The position numbers and the translations under genes are program-made. Positions 1 to 8,107 of a stretch of 22,030 nt of DNA are shown here, piece after piece. A model generated the notes under the pieces. The model was given only the letters and a program-made list of their open reading frames with translations, had not been told where the DNA came from and made no database searches. How positions within the stretch are numbered: the first letter of the stretch is position 1; each line of letters starts with the position of its first letter. This DNA is from Anaerolineae bacterium (GTDB lineage Bacteria > Chloroflexota > Anaerolineae > Anaerolineales > Villigracilaceae), in assembly GCA_017303735.1 (NCBI GenBank), contig JAFLCF010000059.1, positions 1-22,030 on the forward strand. The letters run 5' to 3'.

Positions 1-2
1 CA

Positions 3-929
3 TTGGGGTATCTTTTTGCCAACCGATCAAAATATCAAATTTTACATGCTCACCTGGCATTTGGTCCTGCTTTTGTTGCTGTGCTGTTTGGAAAACTTTT
101 TGGAAAAAAAGTGATCGTCAAGTTAGGAGGCAGTAACGCCATCGGCGATGTACAAGTTTCCATGAAGACCTGGCGCGGGCGATTGCGTTTTTGGGCGATT
201 CGCCGTTGGGCAAATGTGGTGGTTGCTCTAACCGAGATCATGCGTGCCGAGGCGTTACAGATCGGCATTCCACCGGAGCGGGTGAAAATTTTAAACAATG
301 GTATAGATGCACGTGCCTATGAGTTTGACAGCACAACCCGTATTGCGGCAAAACAGCAACTAGGGTTACAAGAGAACGTAGTTGTGTTGTTCGTTGGTCG
401 GTTGGATCCGGTAAAGTCTTTACCAACGCTGGTAGAGGCTATGAAAACCGCCCGTCAGCGTTGCCCCAAGCTGCGGCTTGTAATCGTGGGGGACGGTCCA
501 GAAAGAAGCGATTTAGAGGCGCAGACTAAAACACTAGGTATAGAAGATGCGGTTCAGTTTGCTGGAAATCAAAAGAATGTCAGTTTGTATTTGCGTTCTG
601 CCGATATGTTTGTTCTACCGTCTTTCACAGAAGGGATTTCAAATGCTTTGTTGGAGGCAATGGCTTCGGGGGTGGCATGTTTGGCAACTCCTGTAGGTGG
701 CAATAACGAAGTATTAGACCACGGCAAGTATGGGGTGTTGGTTCCTGTTGCCAATGTAGAAGCTTGGGCTGGTGCATTGGTTGAATATGGTACAGATGAA
801 ATGAAGCGAAAGCAGGTAGGGCAAAAGGGACGTGAACGAATCCTTAATACCTATGACTTTCGTGTGGTTGGCGCTCAATATGAGCAAATGTACAATGATC
901 TACTGAATGAGAATACCCGTAATGGATAA
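3..929 (+). CDS. GT4-family glycosyltransferase, 5'-truncated by window edge
   Basis: Retaining GT-B glycosyltransferase of family GT4, expected to move a sugar from a nucleotide donor onto a lipid-linked or growing polysaccharide at the cytoplasmic face of the membrane. The visible 308 residues hold the end of the N-terminal Rossmann domain and the whole C-terminal donor-binding domain: the strand-loop VLFVGRLDPVKSLPTLVEAM, then IVGDGPER, and the E-x7-E signature EGISNALLE (E210, E218) followed by AMASGVACLATPVGGNNEV. GT4 enzymes are usually 360-400 residues, and the frame is open to the left edge, so about 70-80 N-terminal residues lie outside; the TTG at position 3 is not claimed as the true start. 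The 3' end overlaps the next glycosyltransferase, which suggests an operon. Donor and acceptor cannot be read from sequence. Confidence 0.9.
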   Translation: MGYLFANRSKYQILHAHLAFGPAFVAVLFGKLFGKKVIVKLGGSNAIGDVQVSMKTWRGRLRFWAIRRWANVVVALTEIMRAEALQIGIPPERVKILNNGIDARAYEFDSTTRIAAKQQLGLQENVVVLFVGRLDPVKSLPTLVEAMKTARQRCPKLRLVIVGDGPERSDLEAQTKTLGIEDAVQFAGNQKNVSLYLRSADMFVLPSFTEGISNALLEAMASGVACLATPVGGNNEVLDHGKYGVLVPVANVEAWAGALVEYGTDEMKRKQVGQKGRERILNTYDFRVVGAQYEQMYNDLLNENTRNG

Positions 930-2085
930 ACCTCACGTTTTTCACATGATCGATGGATTGACCTTCGGCGGCGCAGAAACCCTCCTGCGAGATCTTGCTG
1001 CGGGTTTGGAATCGCGTGGTTATCAGATCACAGTAGGGTATAGCACACCGGGTCCCTTTGTTTCTGAACTGGAGAAAAAAGGCGTGCGCTTGGTGCGTTT
1101 CCCGCGTTTGGGTTTGATTGACCCTTTTTTAACCTTACGGTTGGTGCGCTTTATGCGCAAAGAAAAGCCGCAAGTTTTTCACACGCACCTTTTTAAGAGT
1201 GACTTTCACGGGCGCCTTGCAGCCCGTCTTGCGGGTGTGCCAGTAGTGGTCTCCACATTGCATAACAATGATGTTTGGGCAAATAATTGGTTAATGGGGC
1301 ATCTCTATGGAGCAACTTCAGTGTGGGCAGATCGTTTGATCGCTGTCTCAGAAGAAGTACGTCAGTTTCACTTACAGAAAACCGGCGTTGCCGCAGAAAA
1401 ACTTATTGTGATTCAAAATGCCGTAGATGTGAATGCTTTTGTTGGGCACGAAACAGAGGCAAAGCAAATTCGCACCGAGTTTAATATTACAGCCGACGCT
1501 CCGTTGTTTGGTATCGTCGGAAGATTGAAACCGCAAAAAAATGTTTCCATGTTCTTGCAAGCAGCCGTAGAGATTTTGCGTCAGCAACCTAATGCCCGGT
1601 TCCTCATTGTTGGCGATGGTCCCCTCATGCCAGAGTTGGAAGCACAAGCCCGTGAATTGGGGCTTTTCCCTGCAGTCATATTTGCCGGTATGCGTAAAGA
1701 CGTGCCAGCCATACTTTCGGCTCTGGATGTGTTAGTGCTTTCTTCTCTGTGGGAAGGGTTACCTGTCATTTTGCTGGAGGCAATGGCATCTTCACTTCCA
1801 GTGGTTTCAACGGCTGTAGATGGTGTAGTTGGGGTTGTTGACCCAGATGTTACAGCATTCCTTACTCCTAGCGGCGAACCCGCTTTGTTTGCTGAAGCTT
1901 GCATTCGCCTTGCCCAAGACCCACAACTAAGAAAAAAAATGGGGCGTGCCGGGTTTGAGAAAGTGATGCAAAACTATAGCTTGGATGCCATGATTGACCG
2001 CATTTCAGATTTGTATTTGCAGCTTTTACACAACCGGGGAGTCAGCGCCTCTTTGCCAACCTCGAAGCTGGATTTGCAACCATGA
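907..2085 (+). CDS. GT4-family glycosyltransferase
   Basis: Complete GT-B glycosyltransferase of 392 residues, the usual GT4 length. The N-terminal acceptor domain starts with the glycine-rich GLTFGGAETLLRDLA loop. The C-terminal domain has GIVGRLKPQKN, LIVGDGPLMPELE and the E-x7-E signature EGLPVILLE (E283, E291) followed by AMASSLPVVSTAVDG. Two starts are possible: ATG 907 overlaps the upstream gene by 23 bases, ATG 922 (codon 6) by only 8. Neither has a good ribosome binding site, so translational coupling is likely either way. The end overlaps the next gene by ATGA. It probably adds a later sugar of the same glycan as its neighbours; specificity is unknown. Confidence 0.93.
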   Translation: MRIPVMDKPHVFHMIDGLTFGGAETLLRDLAAGLESRGYQITVGYSTPGPFVSELEKKGVRLVRFPRLGLIDPFLTLRLVRFMRKEKPQVFHTHLFKSDFHGRLAARLAGVPVVVSTLHNNDVWANNWLMGHLYGATSVWADRLIAVSEEVRQFHLQKTGVAAEKLIVIQNAVDVNAFVGHETEAKQIRTEFNITADAPLFGIVGRLKPQKNVSMFLQAAVEILRQQPNARFLIVGDGPLMPELEAQARELGLFPAVIFAGMRKDVPAILSALDVLVLSSLWEGLPVILLEAMASSLPVVSTAVDGVVGVVDPDVTAFLTPSGEPALFAEACIRLAQDPQLRKKMGRAGFEKVMQNYSLDAMIDRISDLYLQLLHNRGVSASLPTSKLDLQP

Positions 2086-3233
2086 CAAATCAGCCCATCC
2101 GATTGCTTCTTGTTACAAAATCAACCGGCGGCGTGGCAGCATACATTCGAATGCTTGTCCAAAACTTGAACCGTGAGAAGTTTAAGATTACAGTTGCATG
2201 CCTCTCAGAAAATGGTCCGGAGTTTGCAGCGGAATTGAAAACTGCCTTTGGCGTATCCGCTTTCAGCTTGGCTATGAACCGTTACAAAGTCAATCCATTC
2301 ACCGACACCCGTGTTCTCATCCAATTGGCTTCACATATTCGCCGTGAAAAGTATGATTTGATTCATGCCCATGCCTCTAAGGCAGGTTTCTTGATGCGTA
2401 TGGCTGCAATCGGCACGGGAATTCCAGTGATCTATTCGCCTCATAACTTTGCATTTCATGAAGGCTCCAAACCCGTGGTGGCACGTGTGGTGGCATTGTT
2501 AGAGGCATTGATAGTAAACTTTACTGCCAAGATCATTACTGTTGCTGCTCATGAACGTGAGCTCGCCTTAAGGTATGGTGTTGGTGTGCCGGAATTGTAT
2601 GAAGTTATACCCACTGGAATCGACCCGGCTCCATATCGTTTGACTGTGGATGTTGTAGCCCTGAAAACTTCTTTGAGCATTCCAGCTTCTGCACGAGTGG
2701 TTGGCGCGGTGGGGCGTCTTGCTGTTCCCAAACTGCCTAATGATTTTGTTCGAATGGCAGCCAGCTTACATGAGACGCATCCTGATGTTCATTTTGTTTG
2801 GGTGGGCTCTGGTCCCTTAGAGGCAGGTGCGCGTGATCTTGCCCGTCAACTTCACGTGGAGAACATAGTCCATTGGCTTGGGCATCGTACCGATGTTAAT
2901 CATTTATACAAAATGTTCGATTGTTTTGTATTGCTTTCGAAATGGGAAGGTAATCCGTTGGTCGTACTGGAAGCTTTCGCTGCTGGGGTGCCTGTGATTG
3001 CTTTTGATAATCTTGGTACACACGAATTGATTGGAACAGGAAATCACGGTATTCTTATACCCATTGGAGATTGGCAAGCTTTAGCCCGTGCCATTGCCAA
3101 CCTACTGGATCATCCTGCGCAGGCGTCTGAAATGAGCCGACTAGCGGGAGAACAGCTTGAACATGACTTTACATTAGATGGCATGATGCGTAAGATAGAA
3201 ACTGTGTATCTGGAAAAGGCAATGTCGTTGTAA
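2082..3233 (+). CDS. GT4-family glycosyltransferase
   Basis: Third consecutive GT4 glycosyltransferase, 383 residues. The N-terminus has the STGGVAAYIRMLVQNLNRE loop typical of the acceptor domain and IHAHASKAG. The C-terminal domain has GAVGRLAVPKLPNDFVRMA, WVGSGPLEAGARDLARQL and the E-x7-E signature EGNPLVVLE (E289, E297). The start codon overlaps the stop of the preceding gene (ATGA at 2082-2085), a classic coupling arrangement. The three enzymes are clearly different in sequence, so they probably catalyse successive steps rather than being recent duplicates. The gene ends 57 bases before the BcsB-like gene, a gap that contains a possible -10 box. Confidence 0.93.
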   Translation: MTNQPIRLLLVTKSTGGVAAYIRMLVQNLNREKFKITVACLSENGPEFAAELKTAFGVSAFSLAMNRYKVNPFTDTRVLIQLASHIRREKYDLIHAHASKAGFLMRMAAIGTGIPVIYSPHNFAFHEGSKPVVARVVALLEALIVNFTAKIITVAAHERELALRYGVGVPELYEVIPTGIDPAPYRLTVDVVALKTSLSIPASARVVGAVGRLAVPKLPNDFVRMAASLHETHPDVHFVWVGSGPLEAGARDLARQLHVENIVHWLGHRTDVNHLYKMFDCFVLLSKWEGNPLVVLEAFAAGVPVIAFDNLGTHELIGTGNHGILIPIGDWQALARAIANLLDHPAQASEMSRLAGEQLEHDFTLDGMMRKIETVYLEKAMSL

Positions 3234-3255
3234 CGCTGGAATTATTATTATTTTC

Positions 3256-3261
3256 TATAAT
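3256..3261 (+). promoter_or_regulatory. Possible -10 box upstream of the BcsB-like gene
   Basis: A perfect TATAAT hexamer sits 29 bases before the preferred ATG (3291), in the short AT-rich gap after the third glycosyltransferase. No convincing -35 element lies at 16-18 bases; TTGTAA at 3228 is 22 bases away. AT-rich gaps produce such hexamers by chance, so an internal operon promoter is only a possibility. Confidence 0.3.
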
Positions 3262-3290
3262 GTCAATGATTTTAAGATAGGATGCCTAAT

Positions 3291-5498
3291 ATGAAAAAAC
3301 TGTTTATCTCTTTTGTTCTTTTGCTTGTAATTGCGTCGTTAATACCGAATTCGGTTGGGTTTGCGCGCCAAAACCAAGACGCCCCGGTTGTGCTGGATCT
3401 CCAACAGGCAGGTACAGACTTTACCCTTGCCCAGCTTAATGAAGAGGAACGCCGATTATTTGGTCCGTACGCCACAGAATCAGTACTCTTTGGTTTGCCA
3501 GCCAATTGGCGTTTGACAGCGGATGCTCAATTGGAACTTGATTATTCCGTAACTATTCAAAGTTCAGATACAGCCAACAACGCTCAATTTTTTGGCGGCT
3601 CTCTCACTGTTTTTATGAATGATGACATTATTTCTGTCATTCCATTGGATCTGTCTGGGCGTTTTACACAAACGATTGGCATTCCAATAGCGGCATTTGA
3701 AACCGCAAGGCGTGATGGGCGTCAGGAAATGACAATTGTGTTGAGCAGTGGGCAATCCTGTTTATTTGATGCTCGTGTGGATGTGGTTATCCATTCGAAT
3801 TCCCGCTTTGTTATTCCGCATGATGTAACTGTGCCGGATACCGATCTGACCAAATTCCCCCGTCCGTTATATCAAGACACGATATTTACTGACAATGTTC
3901 TGGTGGTAATTCCTGATCAGCCTACCTCGGCAGAATTACAGGCTGCCTTAACTGTATCTGCTGGTTTGGAAGCGCGCACGAATAACGGTCTGATTGCTAC
4001 TGTGGTTACTCATAATAATCTGAACGAAGATCTGCTTGCCAGTGCTCATATTGTTATGATCGGTAATGCCTCGTCCTTGCCAACACTGTATCAATTGGCA
4101 ACACCGCTTAATCTTGTTGACGGTGCGTATTCAGATGCCAATGATGCCGGTGTGTTGCAAATGATCCCTTCACCATGGAGTTCGGAACGTGTTGTTTTGA
4201 TTGTCTCTGGAAATGATGATCAGGCTACGGTAAACGCCGCACAAGCCTTGAGCACAGGTGTGATCCGACCGGCGGGCACGCCTAATGTGGCGTTGATTTC
4301 TGATGTCAACAACCAGGTATATATCGAACAATCTGCTGTAAATCAGACCCTTGATTCTTTAGGATATGAAAGCACGACCTTTGAAGGGCGTGGCGAGAAT
4401 ACCGAGACTTTCCAGTTCTTTATTCCTACTGGACAAACCGTAACAAACGAGGCTTATTTTGAGGCATCTATCAGCAATAGTACCCTCTTGAATTACGCTC
4501 GTTCAGGTGTATTTGTCTTGATCAATGATAAACCGATTGGCAGTATCCGTCTTAGCGATGAGACTGCCAATAAAGCAAATAATCGTATTCAAATTGCCAT
4601 TCCGCCTACAGCAGTTCGTTCTGGGCTGAACAACCTCGATGTGGTGGTTGCACTACAACCGTTGGATGAGTGTTCTGACCCAAATCAGGCTGGTTTGTTT
4701 GTTACTCTTTGGGCAGATTCACGTATGTATTTGCCGCTCACTCCTGTGGCTGTGGACACAGTTGAGGTTCCAGATCTTTCCACCTATCCTATCCCATTCA
4801 TTCAGTCACCTGATCTTGGCAAGGTTGCTTTTGTCCTTCAACGTGATAATCCTGAAGCATGGTCATCCGCAATAAAGATTGCAGGATATTTGGGCGCACA
4901 GTCTGATGGTGTCATCTTTACTCCTGCTGTCTTTTATGCCGATGAAACTGCAACTGCCGACCTAACCAACTACAATATTATGGCTGTGGGCATGCCTAGT
5001 AAAATGGAATTTATTGGTGCTATCAATGATAAGCTACCCGTACCCTTTGCCCCCGGAAGTGACATTGCCAGTGAGGAAAGTTTACAGGTTGTTTATGAGA
5101 TCGACCCACAACAACCGGCTGGTTATCTACAATTGGCAACTTCGCCGTATAATCTAGCAAACCTTGTTGTCGGTGTGTTTGGTAATTCCCCACAAGGGAT
5201 TAGTTGGGCTGCGGATACCCTTCTCAGCGAAATTGGACGTCAGGCATTGCTTGGTAATTTTGCAGTTATTCGTGGCAGTCAGGTGGTTTCAGTAGATACC
5301 CGTTTTGTTCAATTGGAAGTCCCGGTTCCAGCTCAAGAGCAAATTCCGACTCCGGAAACAGCTGGACAACCCAGCCTTTTACCAACTGCATCTACTTCTA
5401 CAACATCTTGGATACCCATTGCGCTTGGTATTTCATTCCTAATGATGATACTGGTGATTGTAATGGCTGTTATTTCTGGACGGAGAAAAAGCGAATAA
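3291..5498 (+). CDS. BcsB-like cellulose synthase regulatory subunit family protein
   Basis: Membrane-anchored extracytoplasmic protein of 735 residues resembling BcsB, the subunit that pairs with the BcsA synthase and guides nascent beta-glucan out of the membrane. Visible order: signal peptide (KKLFISFVLLLVIASLI), a carbohydrate-binding-like beta domain (about residues 45-165), a flavodoxin-like alpha/beta domain (about 205-330), a second beta domain (about 350-490), a second flavodoxin-like domain (about 510-640), a P/T-rich linker, then one C-terminal transmembrane helix (WIPIALGISFLMMILVIVMA) ending in a basic tail. This two-fold repeat, length and C-terminal anchor match BcsB. ATG 3291 is preferred over ATG 3282 because AGGA at 3279-3282 is correctly spaced 8 bases before it. 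No BcsA homologue is in the window, so the partner may be elsewhere or be a different synthase. Family assignment is by recognition of fold order and was not searched. Confidence 0.82.
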   Translation: MKKLFISFVLLLVIASLIPNSVGFARQNQDAPVVLDLQQAGTDFTLAQLNEEERRLFGPYATESVLFGLPANWRLTADAQLELDYSVTIQSSDTANNAQFFGGSLTVFMNDDIISVIPLDLSGRFTQTIGIPIAAFETARRDGRQEMTIVLSSGQSCLFDARVDVVIHSNSRFVIPHDVTVPDTDLTKFPRPLYQDTIFTDNVLVVIPDQPTSAELQAALTVSAGLEARTNNGLIATVVTHNNLNEDLLASAHIVMIGNASSLPTLYQLATPLNLVDGAYSDANDAGVLQMIPSPWSSERVVLIVSGNDDQATVNAAQALSTGVIRPAGTPNVALISDVNNQVYIEQSAVNQTLDSLGYESTTFEGRGENTETFQFFIPTGQTVTNEAYFEASISNSTLLNYARSGVFVLINDKPIGSIRLSDETANKANNRIQIAIPPTAVRSGLNNLDVVVALQPLDECSDPNQAGLFVTLWADSRMYLPLTPVAVDTVEVPDLSTYPIPFIQSPDLGKVAFVLQRDNPEAWSSAIKIAGYLGAQSDGVIFTPAVFYADETATADLTNYNIMAVGMPSKMEFIGAINDKLPVPFAPGSDIASEESLQVVYEIDPQQPAGYLQLATSPYNLANLVVGVFGNSPQGISWAADTLLSEIGRQALLGNFAVIRGSQVVSVDTRFVQLEVPVPAQEQIPTPETAGQPSLLPTASTSTTSWIPIALGISFLMMILVIVMAVISGRRKSE

Positions 5499-5545
5499 CC
5501 TTAATTTTATTAAGAATGCTTGCTTGTGCTTTCCAGCAAAATAAG

Positions 5546-5585
5546 AACCAATTCAATTTGGGTGTATGCCCAAATTGAATTGGTT
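5546..5585. repeat. Perfect 17-bp inverted repeat (hairpin) between bcsB-like and lipoprotein genes
   Basis: The left arm AACCAATTCAATTTGGG (5546-5562) and right arm CCCAAATTGAATTGGTT (5569-5585) are exact reverse complements separated by the 6-base loop TGTATG. It begins 48 bases after the BcsB-like stop and ends 46 bases before the lipoprotein ATG. No T-run follows on the plus strand (AAAGGGAAAG), so it is not a canonical intrinsic terminator. It could be an mRNA-stabilising or processing hairpin that sets different expression for the two genes, a palindromic protein-binding site, or a small dispersed repeat. Confidence 0.9.
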
Positions 5586-5630
5586 AAAGGGAAAGTGTTA
5601 ATTGTCATTAATAATCTGGAGATTCTCTTT

Positions 5631-7094
5631 ATGAAAAACATATTCACTATAACTTTATTAGCTTTTTTATTGGTGTCATGTTCAGGCAGTGAACCCACGG
5701 TCACCCAAACCCCTGTGCCGACATCTACATCTATACCAACCAACACCCCTGAGCCAACTCCTACAATAGCCATTCCTGAACCTGATCAGGTTAACCTAAA
5801 ATACGAGGTTTCGCAGGAGTTTGTTCAAAATCCTGAGCGAGGCTTCTCCTCTGAGTCAGATATCGAAGATACCGACCTAAATGAATATTATGAAGATGAT
5901 GTAACTCTTGTATACACTACTATCTATCTGGATGAATATCGGGAAAGCGACATTCCATCTGAAATATTTGACCAGATGGAGGCATATTTTGAGAATGTCC
6001 GGATGGGTGGCGTGAAGGTAATTTTGCGCTTCACATACAACGATGGACCTTACCCCAACCCCGAGCCAGATGCTCCACTGGAGCAGATCTTGCGTCATAT
6101 TGAGCAAATCACACCGGTCTTACAAAACAATGCAGACGTAATCGCATGGGTTGAAGCAGGATTTATTGGCGCTTGGGGAGAATGGCATGCTTCTACTAAT
6201 GGGTTGGATAAAGATATGAACGCCAAGCAAACGATCTTAAGAGCCTTACTTTCTGCAGTTCCTCAAGATCGTTCTGTACTTCTACGCTACCCTGTAGATA
6301 TCATGACTACCTATCCAACACCACTTACAGGTGAAACAGCTCATTTAGGTAGTGAACAATCACGAGTTGGTTTTCACAATGATTGCTTTCTAGCCAGTCC
6401 AAATGATGAAAACACATTTGAACGTGATGGTCTCTTTACCTTTCAAGAAGAATTAAATTATATGGGGCAATCAACTCAATTTGTGCCAGTGGGAGGCGAA
6501 AGCTGTGCGCTTAACCCTCCACGCAGTGATTGCCCTACTGCGCTCGAGGAACTTTCCATCTTCCACTATAGCGAACTGGGCGATGGCTGGCATCCAGATG
6601 TATTAAGTGCATGGGAGGAGCAGGGTTGCTATCGTGAAATAGAAGATCGGATGGGATACCGCGTGTCACTTTTAGATTCGACCGTTAATGAATTAGTTAG
6701 TCCAGGCGGAGTTTTGAACTTGTCCATTTCCCTTGAAAACAGTGGCTTTGCTGCTCCGGTCAACTCTCGACCGGTGTACCTTGTGTTGGATGGTCCTGAA
6801 CGATTTGAAGCTTTATTACCAATTGAGGCTCGTTCCTGGTTGCCAGGAGAACATGCTATCAATGTGAAGGTCCGTTTGCCTGCTTCAGCTTCTACTGGAG
6901 AATATCGCCTTGCACTTTGGATGCCGGATCCATACGAGAGTTTAAAGAGTAACCCGCGATACTCGATTAACTTTGCCAACTACAACCTATGGGATGAGAC
7001 CTCGGGCTATAATGTTTTTCGTACTATTAAAGTTGACCCTGAGGCTGGTGGGGATGTAGATCCTTCTGCTTCAGAATTTATTGTTCTAGAATGA
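5631..7094 (+). CDS. Lipoprotein with DUF4874/DUF4832 architecture, putative glycan-active TIM barrel
   Basis: Predicted lipoprotein of 487 residues. The frame opens at 5520, but ATG 5631 is chosen: it has GGAG 9 bases upstream and starts a textbook lipoprotein signal (KNIFTITLLAFLLVSC, lipobox LVSC, C17). A Thr/Pro-rich stalk (about 20-50) follows. The body resembles a DUF4874 alpha/beta barrel: NPERGF near the start, then ILRFTYNDGPYPNPEPDAPL and GFIGAWGEWH (177-186). The C-terminal half resembles DUF4832, a beta-sandwich with SPGGVLNLSISLENSGFA. Proteins of this type occur in polysaccharide loci and are suspected glycoside hydrolases; a glutamate in GEWH is a candidate catalytic acid, which is inference. 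Its place between the BcsB-like gene and a deacetylase suggests it trims or binds the exported polymer at the outer cell surface. Confidence 0.8.
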   Translation: MKNIFTITLLAFLLVSCSGSEPTVTQTPVPTSTSIPTNTPEPTPTIAIPEPDQVNLKYEVSQEFVQNPERGFSSESDIEDTDLNEYYEDDVTLVYTTIYLDEYRESDIPSEIFDQMEAYFENVRMGGVKVILRFTYNDGPYPNPEPDAPLEQILRHIEQITPVLQNNADVIAWVEAGFIGAWGEWHASTNGLDKDMNAKQTILRALLSAVPQDRSVLLRYPVDIMTTYPTPLTGETAHLGSEQSRVGFHNDCFLASPNDENTFERDGLFTFQEELNYMGQSTQFVPVGGESCALNPPRSDCPTALEELSIFHYSELGDGWHPDVLSAWEEQGCYREIEDRMGYRVSLLDSTVNELVSPGGVLNLSISLENSGFAAPVNSRPVYLVLDGPERFEALLPIEARSWLPGEHAINVKVRLPASASTGEYRLALWMPDPYESLKSNPRYSINFANYNLWDETSGYNVFRTIKVDPEAGGDVDPSASEFIVLE

Positions 7095-7114
7095 AAAATT
7101 CTTAAGGAATAACC

Positions 7115-8107
7115 ATGAATACAACCGGCGCATTTGTTATCTCATTGGATTTTGAATTGGTTTGGGGAGTGCGTGACCTGGAGATCATCGGCAAGCGTAA
7201 AGATCTTATGCCAACCCGTGTGGTGGTGCCACGTTTGTTAGAACTTTTCAAAAAATATGAAATTCACGCTACTTGGGCAACAGTTGGATTCTTGTTCTTC
7301 GAAACGAGAGAAGATTTGTTGCATTCTTTGCCAGAACAGCAGCCAAAGTATAAAAATACTCATTTGTCACCTTATGCCTCTATGCATGATGAAGTAGGTT
7401 CGAATGAAGATAATGACCCATTGCATTATGCTCCTTCACTCATCCGAAAAATAATAGCGACACCTTATCAAGAATTAGGTACCCATACTTTTTCACACTA
7501 CTATTGTCTGGAAGATGGACAGACAAAAAATGATTTTCAGGCTGATTTGCAGGCTGCTATGAAGGCAGGGCGGCAGTACGGACATGAGATCAAAAGTATT
7601 GTCTTTCCAAGGAATCAGTATTCTCAAGAGGTGCTGGATGTTTGCGCTCTTAATGGAGTTGAGACTTTCCGCGGAAATGAGAACTTGTGGTTCCGAGCGC
7701 CCTCCAAACGTAGTGAGCACCGTCGATTGTCACGTCGCTTAATGCGGATTATGGATGCATACTTTGATATATCGGGCACAAATACCTACCCATTGCCCAT
7801 GGCAGAAAAACCGGTTAATGTACCTGCAAGCAGATACCTTCGACCGGTTTCACAACGCTTAAAGATCCTTGAGCCTTTAAGGCTTCGGCGTATCACATCT
7901 TCCATGCGCAAGGCTGCTCAAGCAAAGGAAATTTTTCACTTGTGGTGGCACCCTGAAGATTTTGCTAATGATGTAAATGGGAACTTGGAATTTCTTGAGA
8001 AGATTCTAGTGGAGTTCTCGAACTTGCGCAGCCTGTATGGGATGAAAAGTTTGAATATGCAGGAAGTTGGAGAACTTGCCAAAAGAGTTAAGCAGGACTC
8101 CGCTTGA
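7115..8107 (+). CDS. Polysaccharide deacetylase, NodB/CE4 family
   Basis: Carbohydrate esterase family 4 protein, 330 residues, expected to remove N- or O-acetyl groups from a polysaccharide or lipid-linked glycan with a divalent metal. Visible CE4 motifs: SLDFELVWG with the Asp/Glu pair (D12, E14), metal-ligand GTHTFSH (H124, H128), and FPRNQ (164-168). A later HLWWHPEDF probably supplies the C-terminal motif histidine. No signal peptide or membrane segment is seen, so it may act in the cytoplasm on a lipid-linked intermediate. AAGGAA precedes the ATG at good spacing and the gap to the upstream lipoprotein is 20 bases, so they are probably co-transcribed. Its 3' end overlaps the convergent acyltransferase-like gene by 20 bases. 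Confidence 0.9.
   Translation: MNTTGAFVISLDFELVWGVRDLEIIGKRKDLMPTRVVVPRLLELFKKYEIHATWATVGFLFFETREDLLHSLPEQQPKYKNTHLSPYASMHDEVGSNEDNDPLHYAPSLIRKIIATPYQELGTHTFSHYYCLEDGQTKNDFQADLQAAMKAGRQYGHEIKSIVFPRNQYSQEVLDVCALNGVETFRGNENLWFRAPSKRSEHRRLSRRLMRIMDAYFDISGTNTYPLPMAEKPVNVPASRYLRPVSQRLKILEPLRLRRITSSMRKAAQAKEIFHLWWHPEDFANDVNGNLEFLEKILVEFSNLRSLYGMKSLNMQEVGELAKRVKQDSA

Noticed and set aside
1372..1904. Overlapping minus-strand open frames within the second glycosyltransferase
   Set aside because: The plus-strand gene shows the full GT4 motif set through this region; the minus frames have no recognisable features.
5520..5630. Upstream start for the lipoprotein gene (frame open from 5520)
   Set aside because: It would translate through the perfect hairpin and bury the lipoprotein signal; ATG 5631 has a good ribosome binding site and starts exactly at the signal peptide.
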